A stretch of DNA of 64,000 bases, from NCBI RefSeq assembly GCF_014199265.1, contig NZ_JACIJG010000003.1:284531-348530 (forward strand). The letters are read 5' to 3'. A model generated the notes under the pieces. That model searched no databases, was not told the origin of the DNA, and saw nothing but the letters and a program-made list of their open reading frames with translations. This DNA is from Brucella daejeonensis. GTDB lineage: Bacteria > Pseudomonadota > Alphaproteobacteria > Rhizobiales > Rhizobiaceae. Below, one piece after another: positions 17,732 to 25,800 of the stretch (position 1 is its first letter; every line of letters begins with the position of its first letter). The position numbers and the translations under genes are program-made.

Positions 17732-18662
17732 GGCGCATGAAAATCCTTTTGTAACCGAAGGCAAGCGTTACGCAGATGATAAAGAGAACGACGCCGACCG
17801 CACTGCCAAGCCCGACCTGCATGCGCATGACGCCGTAGGTATAGAGGAAGGTGACCATGGTCTGTGTGGAATTGGACGGACCACCACCGGTAAGCGGCAT
17901 GATCATGTCGAAGAGTTGCAGCGAACCGATGACCGCGAAGAAGACGGACAGACGCACCGTTGAACCGAGCATCGGCAAGGTGACGTGACGAAATTTTTGC
18001 CAGCCAGTGGCACCGTCGATTTCGGCCGCTTCCAGCACGTTCTTGTCGACGGACTGAAGCCCGGCGATGAACAGCATCATATGGAAACCAAAATATTTCC
18101 AGACGATAACGCCGAGCACGGCATAGATCGCGACATCCCTGTCGGCGAGCACATAAGGATTGGCAAAACCGAGGAAGTTGGAAATGGCGGCGAATAAACC
18201 GTAATCCCCGTCATAGACGAAGCGCCAGATCAGACCGGCTGCGACATCCGCGAGCACATAGGGCAAAAAGAAGACCAGCCGGAAGGCGACGACTCCTGGA
18301 ATGCGGTGCGCCAGCATCATGGCAAGCCAGATTGCCAGCGGGATCTGGATCAGCACCGAGATCAGTATGATGAGACCGTTATTGATCAGGGCCTGTGAAA
18401 AGGCGGCATTGCCGAACAGAACCTGGAAATTTCTCAAGCCTACAAAATCCGTCGGCGTGCCATAACCGTTCCAGCGGTAAAAACTGTACCATGCAGCCTC
18501 ACCCATGGGCAGGATGACGAACAGGGTAAAGAGCAGCAGCGCCGGCGGCAGGAAGACCAGAAGGGTTAAAATACGGTCATGCGCGACCGAACTTTGCTTG
18601 CGCTTCACCTTCGCGGCGGCACGCGCGGGCATGGATGCAGAAGTCATGGAAAAATCCGTCAT
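17724..18662 (-). CDS. Sugar ABC transporter permease (MalF type), ROK-controlled locus
   Basis: A 312-residue permease with a basic N-terminus (KVKRKQSS) before the first helix, six helices in total and the EAA loop LEAAEIDGATGWQKFRHVTLPMLG near residues 206-229. I chose the ATG at 18662 (MTDFSMTS) because it follows AAAGGAAAGCGGATAGAG and the 24 extra upstream codons would run into the intergenic stem-loop. It is separated from the binding-protein gene by 74 bases. Confidence 0.9.
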   Translation of the reverse strand: MTDFSMTSASMPARAAAKVKRKQSSVAHDRILTLLVFLPPALLLFTLFVILPMGEAAWYSFYRWNGYGTPTDFVGLRNFQVLFGNAAFSQALINNGLIILISVLIQIPLAIWLAMMLAHRIPGVVAFRLVFFLPYVLADVAAGLIWRFVYDGDYGLFAAISNFLGFANPYVLADRDVAIYAVLGVIVWKYFGFHMMLFIAGLQSVDKNVLEAAEIDGATGWQKFRHVTLPMLGSTVRLSVFFAVIGSLQLFDMIMPLTGGGPSNSTQTMVTFLYTYGVMRMQVGLGSAVGVVLFIICVTLAFGYKRIFMRHD

Positions 18663-18692
18663 CTCTATCCGCTTTCCTTTGTACTGATATTC

Positions 18693-18729
18693 TTGCGACG
18701 TCGCACTGAAACGCGACGCCGCATCGCAA
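18693..18729 (-). terminator. Imperfect intra-operon stem-loop after the second binding-protein gene
   Basis: TTGCGA pairs with TCGCAA, and inner CGTCGC pairs with GCGACG, with a short bulge. It lies between the binding-protein stop and the MalF-type start, the same position as the hairpin at 11625 in the first transporter operon. Confidence 0.45.
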
Positions 18730-18736
18730 TCCAAAG

Positions 18737-20038
18737 TCAGCGCAGTTCGAAAGCTTCTTGAATCTGTTTGGCGCCCTCTTCCGCGCTCATCTGGCCTGAG
18801 ACAATCTCGACGGAGACGTCGTTGACGACACGGCCGACGGCAGCGCCCAGCGTCTGGTCGAAGAAGTTCTGATGCCAGGTGGAGTTGGCAAGTTGCTTAG
18901 CGGAATCCGCCAAAAGCGGGTTCTTGACCGCACCATCGGCACCCGCGGCGACCGGTAGGATCATGCCCGCAGCCGCCATCTTTTCCTCGCTTTCCTTGCT
19001 GGTTAGGAAGATGGCAAAATCGATCGCTTCCCTGGAAGCGTTTTTCGTGACCGCCCAGCCGTTCAGGCCGCCCAGCGTATCGGTGGCTTTTCCCGCGCCT
19101 CCCTCAACGACGGGAAAAGCGAAACGGCCAATATTGTCTGCAGCAAGCCCCTTGCCATCGCCGGCATTCTTGCGCTGGTTGGCTTCAGTATTGTCGAAAC
19201 CGAGGATCATCGCCGCCTTGCCGTCTCCGAAGACGCCGAGCGCTTGAGGCCATGTGGAGCCGAGATAACCGGGCTGGAAGGGGTCGAGTTTGCCGAACTC
19301 AGCCAGTTGCTCACCCGCCTTGATGATAGCCGGATCCATAAAACCCTCACCCTCACCCTTGCGGGCGGCATCGAACACGGCCTGCCCGCCATTGCGCATG
19401 ACGAGATAGCTCCAGTAGAAATGGATCGGCCATTTTTCACCGCCCCCACCGGCGATCGGTACGATGCCCGCTTCCTTGATCTTCTTGACCGCGCCGCCAA
19501 GATCATCCCAGGTCTTGATGTCTTCCGCCTTCACGCCAGCCCTGGAAAAAAGCTCCTTGTTATAAAAGAAGCTAACGAGACTGACCTTATAAGGCACAGC
19601 CCACACCTCACCCTCAAAGGACAGGCCGTCGATTGCTGCGGCATTATAAGCCTTCCGAAGCTTGCCGCCATCCGCGTCAAATATCTCGGTCAGGTCCTTC
19701 AACGCTCCGGTCCTGGACTGCTCCTCAAGAACGCCGCCGCCCCAGCTATAAAAGAAATCCGGCACGTCATTGGATTGCAGCAGGGTCGGCAATTTCGCCT
19801 TGAAGGCTTCGTTTTCCAGGAACTGTAGCTGCACGTCCACGCCGGGATGTTTGCTCTCGTAATCCTTGGCGATCTCCTCCCAGACAGCGACGGCTTTAGG
19901 GTCCAATTCCACATGCATCCATTTTACGACCGTTGCGGCCGATGCGCCTGCCCCGCCGAGCATGAGAGCAATACTTGTCGCTGCGGCAAAGCTTGCCACC
20001 CTGCCGCTCAGGCTTGCGCCTGCGTGCCAAATCGTCAT
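18737..20038 (-). CDS. Extracellular sugar-binding protein (family 1), ROK-controlled locus
   Basis: A 433-residue family-1 binding protein. An export signal (about residues 1-35, ending GGAGASA) precedes a mature body with ATVVKWMHVELDPKAVAVWEEI, SNDVPDFFYSWGGG and YKVSLVSFFYNKELFSRAGV. The ATG at 20038 lies after GGGAGGATCACCATC. The gene is first in the operon and is driven from the divergent region shared with the ROK repressor. The linked ThuB/ThuA-like enzymes suggest a disaccharide or glycoside ligand, which is inference. Confidence 0.92.
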   Translation of the reverse strand: MTIWHAGASLSGRVASFAAATSIALMLGGAGASAATVVKWMHVELDPKAVAVWEEIAKDYESKHPGVDVQLQFLENEAFKAKLPTLLQSNDVPDFFYSWGGGVLEEQSRTGALKDLTEIFDADGGKLRKAYNAAAIDGLSFEGEVWAVPYKVSLVSFFYNKELFSRAGVKAEDIKTWDDLGGAVKKIKEAGIVPIAGGGGEKWPIHFYWSYLVMRNGGQAVFDAARKGEGEGFMDPAIIKAGEQLAEFGKLDPFQPGYLGSTWPQALGVFGDGKAAMILGFDNTEANQRKNAGDGKGLAADNIGRFAFPVVEGGAGKATDTLGGLNGWAVTKNASREAIDFAIFLTSKESEEKMAAAGMILPVAAGADGAVKNPLLADSAKQLANSTWHQNFFDQTLGAAVGRVVNDVSVEIVSGQMSAEEGAKQIQEAFELR

Positions 20039-20077
20039 GATGGTGATCCTCCCTGGGGATATCCTCATTTATTCCCC

Positions 20078-20186
20078 GATGCGGATTAATTCATAGCAGC
20101 CACCGCCCGTTGTCAAGGCAGATTGCCGATTTTTTGCGTCAGGCGCTTGACATACCCCTATCCGGCACCGTTATTTAATCCGCATC
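20078..20186. promoter_or_regulatory. Divergent promoters with a perfect inverted operator pair for the ROK repressor
   Basis: GATGCGGATTAA (20078-20089) and its exact inverse TTAATCCGCATC (20175-20186) are separated by 85 bases. Each overlaps the -10/start region of one divergent promoter. Plus strand: TTGACA at 20147-20152 with TTATTT 18 bases later at 20171. Minus strand: TTGACA at 20116-20111 with weak TGAATT 17 bases later. The symmetry suggests one repressor closes both promoters, possibly by looping. Confidence 0.65.
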
Positions 20187-20230
20187 CCGATATAAATCGG
20201 ACCGAAAGGCATTGATCGCAGCAGGACACC

Positions 20231-21430
20231 ATGAAAACCGCAGACCCCGAATTGATGCGCGCGATCAACAGGCTCAGCGTGCTCGACAACATTCGCCGGC
20301 ACGGACCAATATCCCGGATCGAGATCAGCGAACGAACCCAGCTTTCCACGACTACCGTTTCGGCCATCACGGCGTCACTGCTGGATGACGGGTTGATCCT
20401 GACCCGCCATATTGGCGATATCCGCACCGAAGGCGCGCGCGGCAGGCCGCGTGTGATGCTGCAACTGAACCCTGACGCCGCGCGCGTCGTGGGCGCAAAG
20501 ATCGCCGCGAACCGCATGGTATTCGTCGTCACCGATTTTTGCGGCAATGTGCTCTCAGTGCTTTCCCTGCCGATCCGTGTCGACCGCCAGCCGATCGGCG
20601 TCATTGCCGATCTGGTGGAGGACGGGGTGCGCCGCTGCGTCGTCGATGCCGGACTGTCGCTGGAAGACGTGGACATGGTCTGCCTCGGCCTGCCCGGTGT
20701 CATCGAACATCGCATCGGCAGGATTCGGAGCAGCCCGATTCTTCAGGAGGTCAACGTCAATTTCGCTACGGAAATGACGGCGCGGCTGAATTCACCGACT
20801 ATAATCGAAAGCGATGCCCACGCCATCACGCTTGCCCATCACTGGTTCGGCCATGCACGCGATCTGGAAGACATGGTTCTGATCTCACTGGAACAGACGC
20901 TCGGCCTCGGCGTACTGCACCAAAATCAGCTCTTCCGCGGCGCGGGAGGGCTCAGTCACAATCTCGGCGATCTCGTCATCAGCCTCGCCAATGAGGGTAC
21001 GGTACGACTGGCAAGCCAGGCTGGCGAAAACGCCATCCTGGGTGCGCGTCCGGCGGATGGGCGCTTTGCCGAAGCGGTCCAGCTTGGTCGCGGCATGCAG
21101 CATGCCCATGCTTTGATTGCGGCGGGGGACAACGATTTGATAGCAGCAGCCCTGCGCGCCGGCGCTGCGCTCGGCTTGGCGCTTGCCAATATAGTCACGC
21201 TGTTTGCGCCGCCGCGGGTCATCATCACCGGCTCCAGCCTCGAACTTGGCGAACCTTTCATTGCCAGCATTCGTGACAGTTATAACGTTGCCGTGCCGCC
21301 TTCGCTGGCCGGCGTCCCGGAACTGGTTTTTGACATTGCGAGCGATGAACTATGGGCACAAGGAGCGGCGGCCGTCGCGCTTTACGAGCTTTACGAATCG
21401 CCATGGAACACCACAGGGCCGGCGCTCTAG
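20231..21430 (+). CDS. ROK-family (NagC/XylR-type) transcriptional repressor
   Basis: A 399-residue protein. The N-terminal winged helix (about residues 15-70) reads ISRIEISERTQLSTTTVSAITASLLDDGLI, and the ROK sugar-kinase-like domain contains VVGAKIAANRMVFVVTDF and GAGGLSHNLGDL. A complete zinc-type cysteine cluster is not seen, as is common in the repressor branch. It is divergent from the CUT1 operon and probably represses it through the paired 12-base sites. Its TAG stop (21428-21430) lies in the CTAG that opens a 78-bp dispersed palindrome, so the insertion may define its C-terminus. Confidence 0.9.
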   Translation: MKTADPELMRAINRLSVLDNIRRHGPISRIEISERTQLSTTTVSAITASLLDDGLILTRHIGDIRTEGARGRPRVMLQLNPDAARVVGAKIAANRMVFVVTDFCGNVLSVLSLPIRVDRQPIGVIADLVEDGVRRCVVDAGLSLEDVDMVCLGLPGVIEHRIGRIRSSPILQEVNVNFATEMTARLNSPTIIESDAHAITLAHHWFGHARDLEDMVLISLEQTLGLGVLHQNQLFRGAGGLSHNLGDLVISLANEGTVRLASQAGENAILGARPADGRFAEAVQLGRGMQHAHALIAAGDNDLIAAALRAGAALGLALANIVTLFAPPRVIITGSSLELGEPFIASIRDSYNVAVPPSLAGVPELVFDIASDELWAQGAAAVALYELYESPWNTTGPAL

Positions 21431-21504
21431 TGGATTGAATTTGACGTTTGGATCCCGACTGAATGAGATGCTGTTTCAAACGTCAAATTCGAAAAATCCA
21501 CTAG
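21427..21504. repeat. 78-bp dispersed palindromic repeat, full copy A
   Basis: CTAGTGGATTGAATTTGACG at the left matches, inverted, CGTCAAATTCGAAAAATCCACTAG-type sequence at the right, apart from small mismatches, around a loop containing CGACTGAATGAGATG. A near-identical copy lies at 36682-36759 and a rearranged part-copy at 6193. Non-coding, with CTAG at both outer ends. Confidence 0.85.
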
Positions 21505-21517
21505 ATACATAAACTTA

Positions 21518-21593
21518 CTAGTGGTCTTTTCGATTCCGACATTTGCTCGACGCCTGTATCAGAGGGATGCAAATGTCGGAATCAGACCACTAG
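21518..21593. repeat. Second palindromic repeat type, 76 bp
   Basis: CTAGTGGTCTTTTCGATTCC at the left pairs with GGAATCAGACCACTAG at the right, and ATTCCGACATTTG pairs with CAAATGTCGGAAT, around a loop of about 25 bases. It has the same CTAGTGG outer ends as the 78-bp family but a different arm and loop, and lies only 13 bases from copy A. No other full copy is seen in this window. Confidence 0.75.
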
Positions 21594-21644
21594 CCGCACG
21601 GGCGAAGACGGGCTTCGACATTTCTGATTTACGGGAGGAAACAC

Positions 21645-22745
21645 ATGAACAGGGTCGGTATAGGCATCATCGGTTGCGGCAATATTTCCAGCGCCTATCT
21701 CAAGGCCATGGCATCGTTTCCCATTCTCGATATTCGCGGATTGGCGGATATGAACGAGGAGGCGGCGAAGGCACGGGCGGATGAATTCGGCCTTGAGGCG
21801 AAAACCGTCGACGCGCTTCTCTCCGATCCGTCAGTGGAAATCATCGTTAATCTGACGATTCCCAAGGCGCATGTGGAAGTCGGCCTGCGCGCGCTTGAGG
21901 CGGGAAAGCACACTTATTCCGAAAAGCCGCTCGGCATAAATTTCGCCGAGGGCAAGCGACTTTCGGATGCGGCAGAGGCAAAGGGCCTGCGCATCGGGTC
22001 AGCCCCCGACACCTTCCTGGGCGGCGGACACCAGACCGCGCGGCGACTGATTGATGAAGGCGTCCTCGGCCAGCCAGTCGGCGGCACGGCGACCTTCATG
22101 TGTCCGGGCCATGAGCGATGGCATCCCAACCCCGCCTTTTATTACGAGGTCGGCGGCGGACCGATGCTCGACATGGGCCCCTATTACATTACCAACCTCG
22201 TCAATATGCTCGGGCCTGTAGCAAAGGTCGCTGGTTTTGCAATCACGCCGCGTCAGGAGCGCCTGATTACCAGCGAGCCGAAAAATGGCGAGAAAATACC
22301 GGTATATGTCGCAACCCATGTCTTCGGGGTTCTGGCGTTTCGAAACGGCGGCGTAGTGCAGGTTGGCATGAGTTTCGATGTGGCGGGGCACAAACATGTC
22401 CCGCTCGAAATTTACGGCACGGAAGGCACGTTGATCGTTCCCGATCCCAACCATTTCGGCGGGGAAGTCGAGCTTCTGAAAAAGGGCGGTCAGTTTGAAC
22501 CGCAGCCTTTCTCTTCCCCCTATGCGGATGGCAATTACCGATCCATCGGCGTTGCAGACATGGCCCACGCCATTCGCGAAAACCGTCCGCATCGGGCCAA
22601 TGGTAATCTCGCGTTGCATGTATTGGAGGTAATGGAGGCGTTCCAAAGGTCCTCTGATACCGGCACCACCATTTCCATCACGACCGAGGTCGAGCGTCCG
22701 GCTCCCCTCGCAACATCGCTGGTCGACAACCAGTTGGGCAAATAG
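21645..22745 (+). CDS. Gfo/Idh/MocA-family oxidoreductase (ThuB-like)
   Basis: A 366-residue NAD(P)-dependent sugar dehydrogenase-type protein. The N-terminal Rossmann fold has VGIGIIGCGNISSAYLKAMASFP, and the family EKP motif appears as YSEKPLGINFAEG near residue 93. The C-terminal half contains GGGPMLDMGPYYITNLVNMLGP, with D and Y of the usual catalytic segment. GGGAGGAAACAC precedes the start. The next gene is ThuA-like after 17 bases; in rhizobia ThuA/ThuB act on trehalose-type disaccharides through 3-keto sugars. The regulator and gene order here differ from the thu operon, so I leave the symbol blank. Confidence 0.88.
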   Translation: MNRVGIGIIGCGNISSAYLKAMASFPILDIRGLADMNEEAAKARADEFGLEAKTVDALLSDPSVEIIVNLTIPKAHVEVGLRALEAGKHTYSEKPLGINFAEGKRLSDAAEAKGLRIGSAPDTFLGGGHQTARRLIDEGVLGQPVGGTATFMCPGHERWHPNPAFYYEVGGGPMLDMGPYYITNLVNMLGPVAKVAGFAITPRQERLITSEPKNGEKIPVYVATHVFGVLAFRNGGVVQVGMSFDVAGHKHVPLEIYGTEGTLIVPDPNHFGGEVELLKKGGQFEPQPFSSPYADGNYRSIGVADMAHAIRENRPHRANGNLALHVLEVMEAFQRSSDTGTTISITTEVERPAPLATSLVDNQLGK

Positions 22746-22762
22746 TCCTGAGGAGGAAATAA

Positions 22763-23404
22763 ATGCGTGAAGCACTCATCGTCTGGGGCGGCTGGAGCGG
22801 CCACGAACCGCAGGAATGCGCTACCATTATAAAGGACATGCTGGAAGAAGACGGTTTCAAGGTCTATGTCGAGCATAGCACCGAAGCCTTTGCCGACCCT
22901 TCGGTCCACGACCTCAGCCTTGTGGTTCCCATCGTTACCATGTCGAAGATCGAGAAAGAAGAGATCAAAAACCTCACCGCTGCCGTAGAAAATGGCGTGG
23001 GCATTGCTGGTTTTCACGGCGGTGCGGGCGACAGTTTCCGCGAATGTGTCGAGTATCAGTTTATGATCGGCGGGCAATGGGTCGCTCATCCCGGCAATGT
23101 CATTGATTACACCGTCAACATCACCCGCCCAGACGATCCGCTGATGGAAGGCATTTCTGATTTTCCTTACACGTCGGAGCAATATTACATGCATGTGGAC
23201 CCCTCCAACGAGGTGCTCGCGACGACGCGCTTTACAGGCGATCACGCCTGGTGGATCGATGGTGTCGTCATGCCGGTCGTCTGGAAGCGTAAATACGGCA
23301 AAGGCCGGGTATTCTATTCGGCACTCGGCCATCAGGCCAGGGAGTTCGCGGTGCCGGAAATGAAGACGATATTCCAGCGCGGCGCCAACTGGGCGGCACG
23401 GTGA
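22763..23404 (+). CDS. ThuA-domain protein
   Basis: A 213-residue ThuA-fold protein (class-I glutamine-amidotransferase-like Rossmann domain). Visible motifs are LIVWGGWSGHEPQE at the N-terminus, GIAGFHGGAGDSFRECVEYQFMIGGQWVAHPG (about residues 75-106) and PVVWKRKYGKGRVFYSALGHQ near the C-terminus. GAGGAGGAAATAA precedes the ATG. ThuA-domain proteins are paired with Gfo/Idh enzymes in keto-sugar metabolism. The operon is cut off 16 bases downstream by an IS6-family relic, so further genes may have been lost. Confidence 0.9.
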   Translation: MREALIVWGGWSGHEPQECATIIKDMLEEDGFKVYVEHSTEAFADPSVHDLSLVVPIVTMSKIEKEEIKNLTAAVENGVGIAGFHGGAGDSFRECVEYQFMIGGQWVAHPGNVIDYTVNITRPDDPLMEGISDFPYTSEQYYMHVDPSNEVLATTRFTGDHAWWIDGVVMPVVWKRKYGKGRVFYSALGHQAREFAVPEMKTIFQRGANWAAR

Positions 23405-24162
23405 TGTAACGAGATTTTGACGTGCACAGTCGACGAAACCTATCTCAAGGTTCGAGGCAATTGGACGTATTTGTACAGGGCGGTCGAACGCGATGGCCGA
23501 ACACTTGATTTGATGCCGTCCGAACGCCGGAATCCAGCCGCCGCGTACTGGTCTTTCAATAAGGCCACGCAGCCAACAGCGCTCCGCAGGAGGTCGTCAT
23601 CGACAAGAGCGGAGCCAATCTGGCTGGCTTACAGGCATGAGCACAATCCTGAAATTCACCGGAACGGGCAGGATCATCGCTTTATCAAAACGGACTACAA
23701 AACCAATGATGGGCTTCAAGGCGTTTCATGCGGTGTCGGCCACCCTTGCCGGCATTGAGGTGACCCATATGATCCGAAAAAACCCATTTGCCAATGATAA
23801 CGGCTCGTTATTCCATGTCCTTGCCAGGCTGGCGACATAAGGGCGTCCACAGTTAAGTGTCTGAATCAAAAAACGACAGGCCGTGGCGAAAATGATGACT
23901 TTCGAGTATCGGAGCGGAGTGTACTTTTGGGTACATGAGCACCGGAACGCAGGAAATTGCCATTTGCAGGCCGGCATGGCGACTTTTGGAACAGACACTA
24001 AGCGGACCAAAGCCGCCAGCCACACCGCGATCTGGGACACTATCACAAACTCAAATACTTCCAGGCTGAAGCAACCCGATACGACAAGCGCGACGACAAT
24101 TTCCTCGCTTCCATCCACCTCGCGTCAATTCGCATCCGGTTGCGTTCTTATGAAACGGTCAC
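23405..24162. other. Insertion-sequence graveyard, no intact gene
   Basis: These 758 bases between the ThuA-like gene and the DJ-1 gene consist of a frameshifted IS6-family transposase (about 23420-23840), an intergenic stretch resembling an IS end (about 23925-23996), and the C-terminal part of an IS5-family transposase (24015-24166). Confidence 0.75.
23420..23840 (+). pseudogene. IS6-family transposase, deleted and frameshifted
   Basis: The DDE-domain start TVDETYLKVRGNWTYLYRAV is clear and ERDGRTLDLM follows. After an internal deletion the reading continues GQDHRFIKTDY, then a frame change leads to MMGFKAFHAVSATLAGIEV and THMIRKNPF. These are the standard IS6 blocks (VDETY-KV, QDHR-IK, GFK-F, AGIE-HMIRK) in order. 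The N-terminal DNA-binding region and the middle DDE aspartate are gone, so it cannot be active. Confidence 0.85.
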
Positions 24163-24166
24163 CTAG
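24015..24166 (+). pseudogene. C-terminal relic of an IS5-family transposase
   Basis: The frame GHYHKLKYFQAEATRYDKRD then NFLASIHLASIRIRLRSYETVT matches the RYDK...NFLA..LASIRLWLR..E C-terminus of IS5-family transposases. Its stop lies in a CTAG at 24163-24166 that also provides, on the other strand, the stop codon of the DJ-1 gene. Confidence 0.75.
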
Positions 24167-24750
24167 CTGTGTGTAATCTTCGTTCCAAGTATATTGAGAC
24201 ATTCACGCATGAACGCTGCAAGACCAGTCCAACCCTTGGCTGATACCATATTGCCATCGACATATGCCTCTGTTGGTTTGACATCGATGAATGTTCCCCC
24301 AACGGCCACCACCTCCGGCTCGCAAGCGCCAAGGCCGGCAACCTTCCGACCCTTCAGCACACCGGGCACCGCCATTAGAATTTGAACCCCATGGCAGATC
24401 GTGAAGATTGGCTTGCCGGCTTCATGGAAATGGCGGACCATATCCTGGATGCGCTTGTCCGTGCGGATGTATTCCGGCCCGCGTCCGCCAGCCGCATAAA
24501 CGGCGTCGTAGTCCTCGACGCGGACTTCGGAAAACGTCTTATTGATGTCGGCATAGTGGCCGGGTTTTTCCGTATAGGTTTGATCCCCTTCAAAATCGTG
24601 CAACGACGTCTTGATACGGTCTCCAGCCTTCTTGTCCGGGCAGATGACGTGGACCGTATGGCCCACCGCTTCCATCCCCTGCTGAAACACGAAAATCTCG
24701 TACTCCTCCGTGAATTCGCCGGTCAGCATGAGAATCTTCTTACCACTCAT
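24163..24750 (-). CDS. DJ-1/PfpI-family protein
   Basis: A 195-residue DJ-1/PfpI-superfamily protein. The nucleophile elbow FTICHGVQIL (Cys about residue 114) and an upstream YAAGGRGPEYIR glutamate segment are present. Members act as glyoxalases, deglycases, amidases or chaperones; this one cannot be narrowed further. The start at 24750 follows CAGGAGATATGAC. It is last in the minus-strand rbs-type transporter operon, 52 bases after the binding-protein stop. Its TAG stop overlaps that of an IS5 relic, so the final residues may be altered. Confidence 0.86.
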   Translation of the reverse strand: MSGKKILMLTGEFTEEYEIFVFQQGMEAVGHTVHVICPDKKAGDRIKTSLHDFEGDQTYTEKPGHYADINKTFSEVRVEDYDAVYAAGGRGPEYIRTDKRIQDMVRHFHEAGKPIFTICHGVQILMAVPGVLKGRKVAGLGACEPEVVAVGGTFIDVKPTEAYVDGNMVSAKGWTGLAAFMRECLNILGTKITHS

Positions 24751-24802
24751 GTCATATCTCCTGTTGTCAATGCGCCCTGGACCAACCGGGCACCGTTGCG
24801 AA

Positions 24803-25771
24803 TTAGAATGGGGAGGCAGGGAAGTAGAATTGGTCGGCATTGTCAGGCGTGATCAGCGGCGCGCCAAGCAGGAACGAGCCGCGTACGGGAGCCTGCCCGT
24901 TGAACTGCGCGGCCGTCATGTAAATTGCCGACTTGATCATCGACGGAGGATAGGGCGTCGAGATCGGTGTGCGTTCATTCTTCTCCTTCACCATCTCGAT
25001 AACCTGCTTCATACCATTGCCGCCCAGCGCATATTTGATGTCTTTGCGTCCCGCATTGTCGACTGCTTCCAGAACACCGAGCAGCATGTCGTCATCGTTG
25101 GCCCAGACAGCATCAATCTTCGGGTACTTCGCAAGGTAGTCTTGCATAAGCTTGAAGGCTTCATCCTGGTTCCAATTGGCATACTGGATGTCGAGGATCT
25201 TAATGTTGGACTCGGCGATGACATCCGAGAAGCCCTTGATGCGTTCATCATCGATGACGGTGGGAATACCCCGGAGAACGACGATCTCACCCTCACCGCC
25301 AAGCTTGTCCACGAGCCAATGCGCGGTGTTGGCTCCCACCGCAATATTGTCGCCGGCGACATAGAGATCCTGGACATCCGGGTCCGTAAGACCACGGTCA
25401 ACGACGGAAATGAACGTGCCCTTCTCCTTGATCTGCTCTACCGGCGCCGTCAGTTCTTCAGACGTGAAAGGCAGAATAACCAGTGCGTCGAGTTTCCGGC
25501 TCGCCGAGAGGTCCTCCAGCGCGGAAACCTGCGCGGTTGCTGAGGATGCGGTGGACAGAACCACATCAATGTTGGGGAATGCGGCCTCGATTTCCTTTTC
25601 GGCCTGTTCGGCATGGTAGACGACCCCTCCCGTCCATCCATGTGTCGCAGCAGGGATCGAGACGGCGATCGTCACCTTCTTGTCCTCGGCCTGTGCGCTG
25701 CAAAATGGCAGGGCCAGTCCCAATGCGGTGATCGTCCATAACAAGCCGACTTTCTGTATAGCGGACTTCAT
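24803..25771 (-). CDS. Ribose-type sugar ABC transporter binding protein
   Basis: A 322-residue periplasmic-binding-protein-1 family protein (RbsB-like). A signal peptide (about residues 1-28, ending CSAQA) leads into KKVTIAVSIPAATHGWTGGVVYHAEQAEKE. Hinge segments SVVDRGLTD, NIAVGANTA and VWANDDDMLLG have the positions that contact ligands in RbsB-type proteins. GGAGGAGAAC precedes the start. It is third in the operon after the ATPase and permease. Pentose, polyol or aldehyde-type ligands are possible; the specific ligand is unknown. Confidence 0.92.
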   Translation of the reverse strand: MKSAIQKVGLLWTITALGLALPFCSAQAEDKKVTIAVSIPAATHGWTGGVVYHAEQAEKEIEAAFPNIDVVLSTASSATAQVSALEDLSASRKLDALVILPFTSEELTAPVEQIKEKGTFISVVDRGLTDPDVQDLYVAGDNIAVGANTAHWLVDKLGGEGEIVVLRGIPTVIDDERIKGFSDVIAESNIKILDIQYANWNQDEAFKLMQDYLAKYPKIDAVWANDDDMLLGVLEAVDNAGRKDIKYALGGNGMKQVIEMVKEKNERTPISTPYPPSMIKSAIYMTAAQFNGQAPVRGSFLLGAPLITPDNADQFYFPASPF

Positions 25772-25800
25772 GTTCTCCTCCTTTGAAGTCTGTGCTGTTT

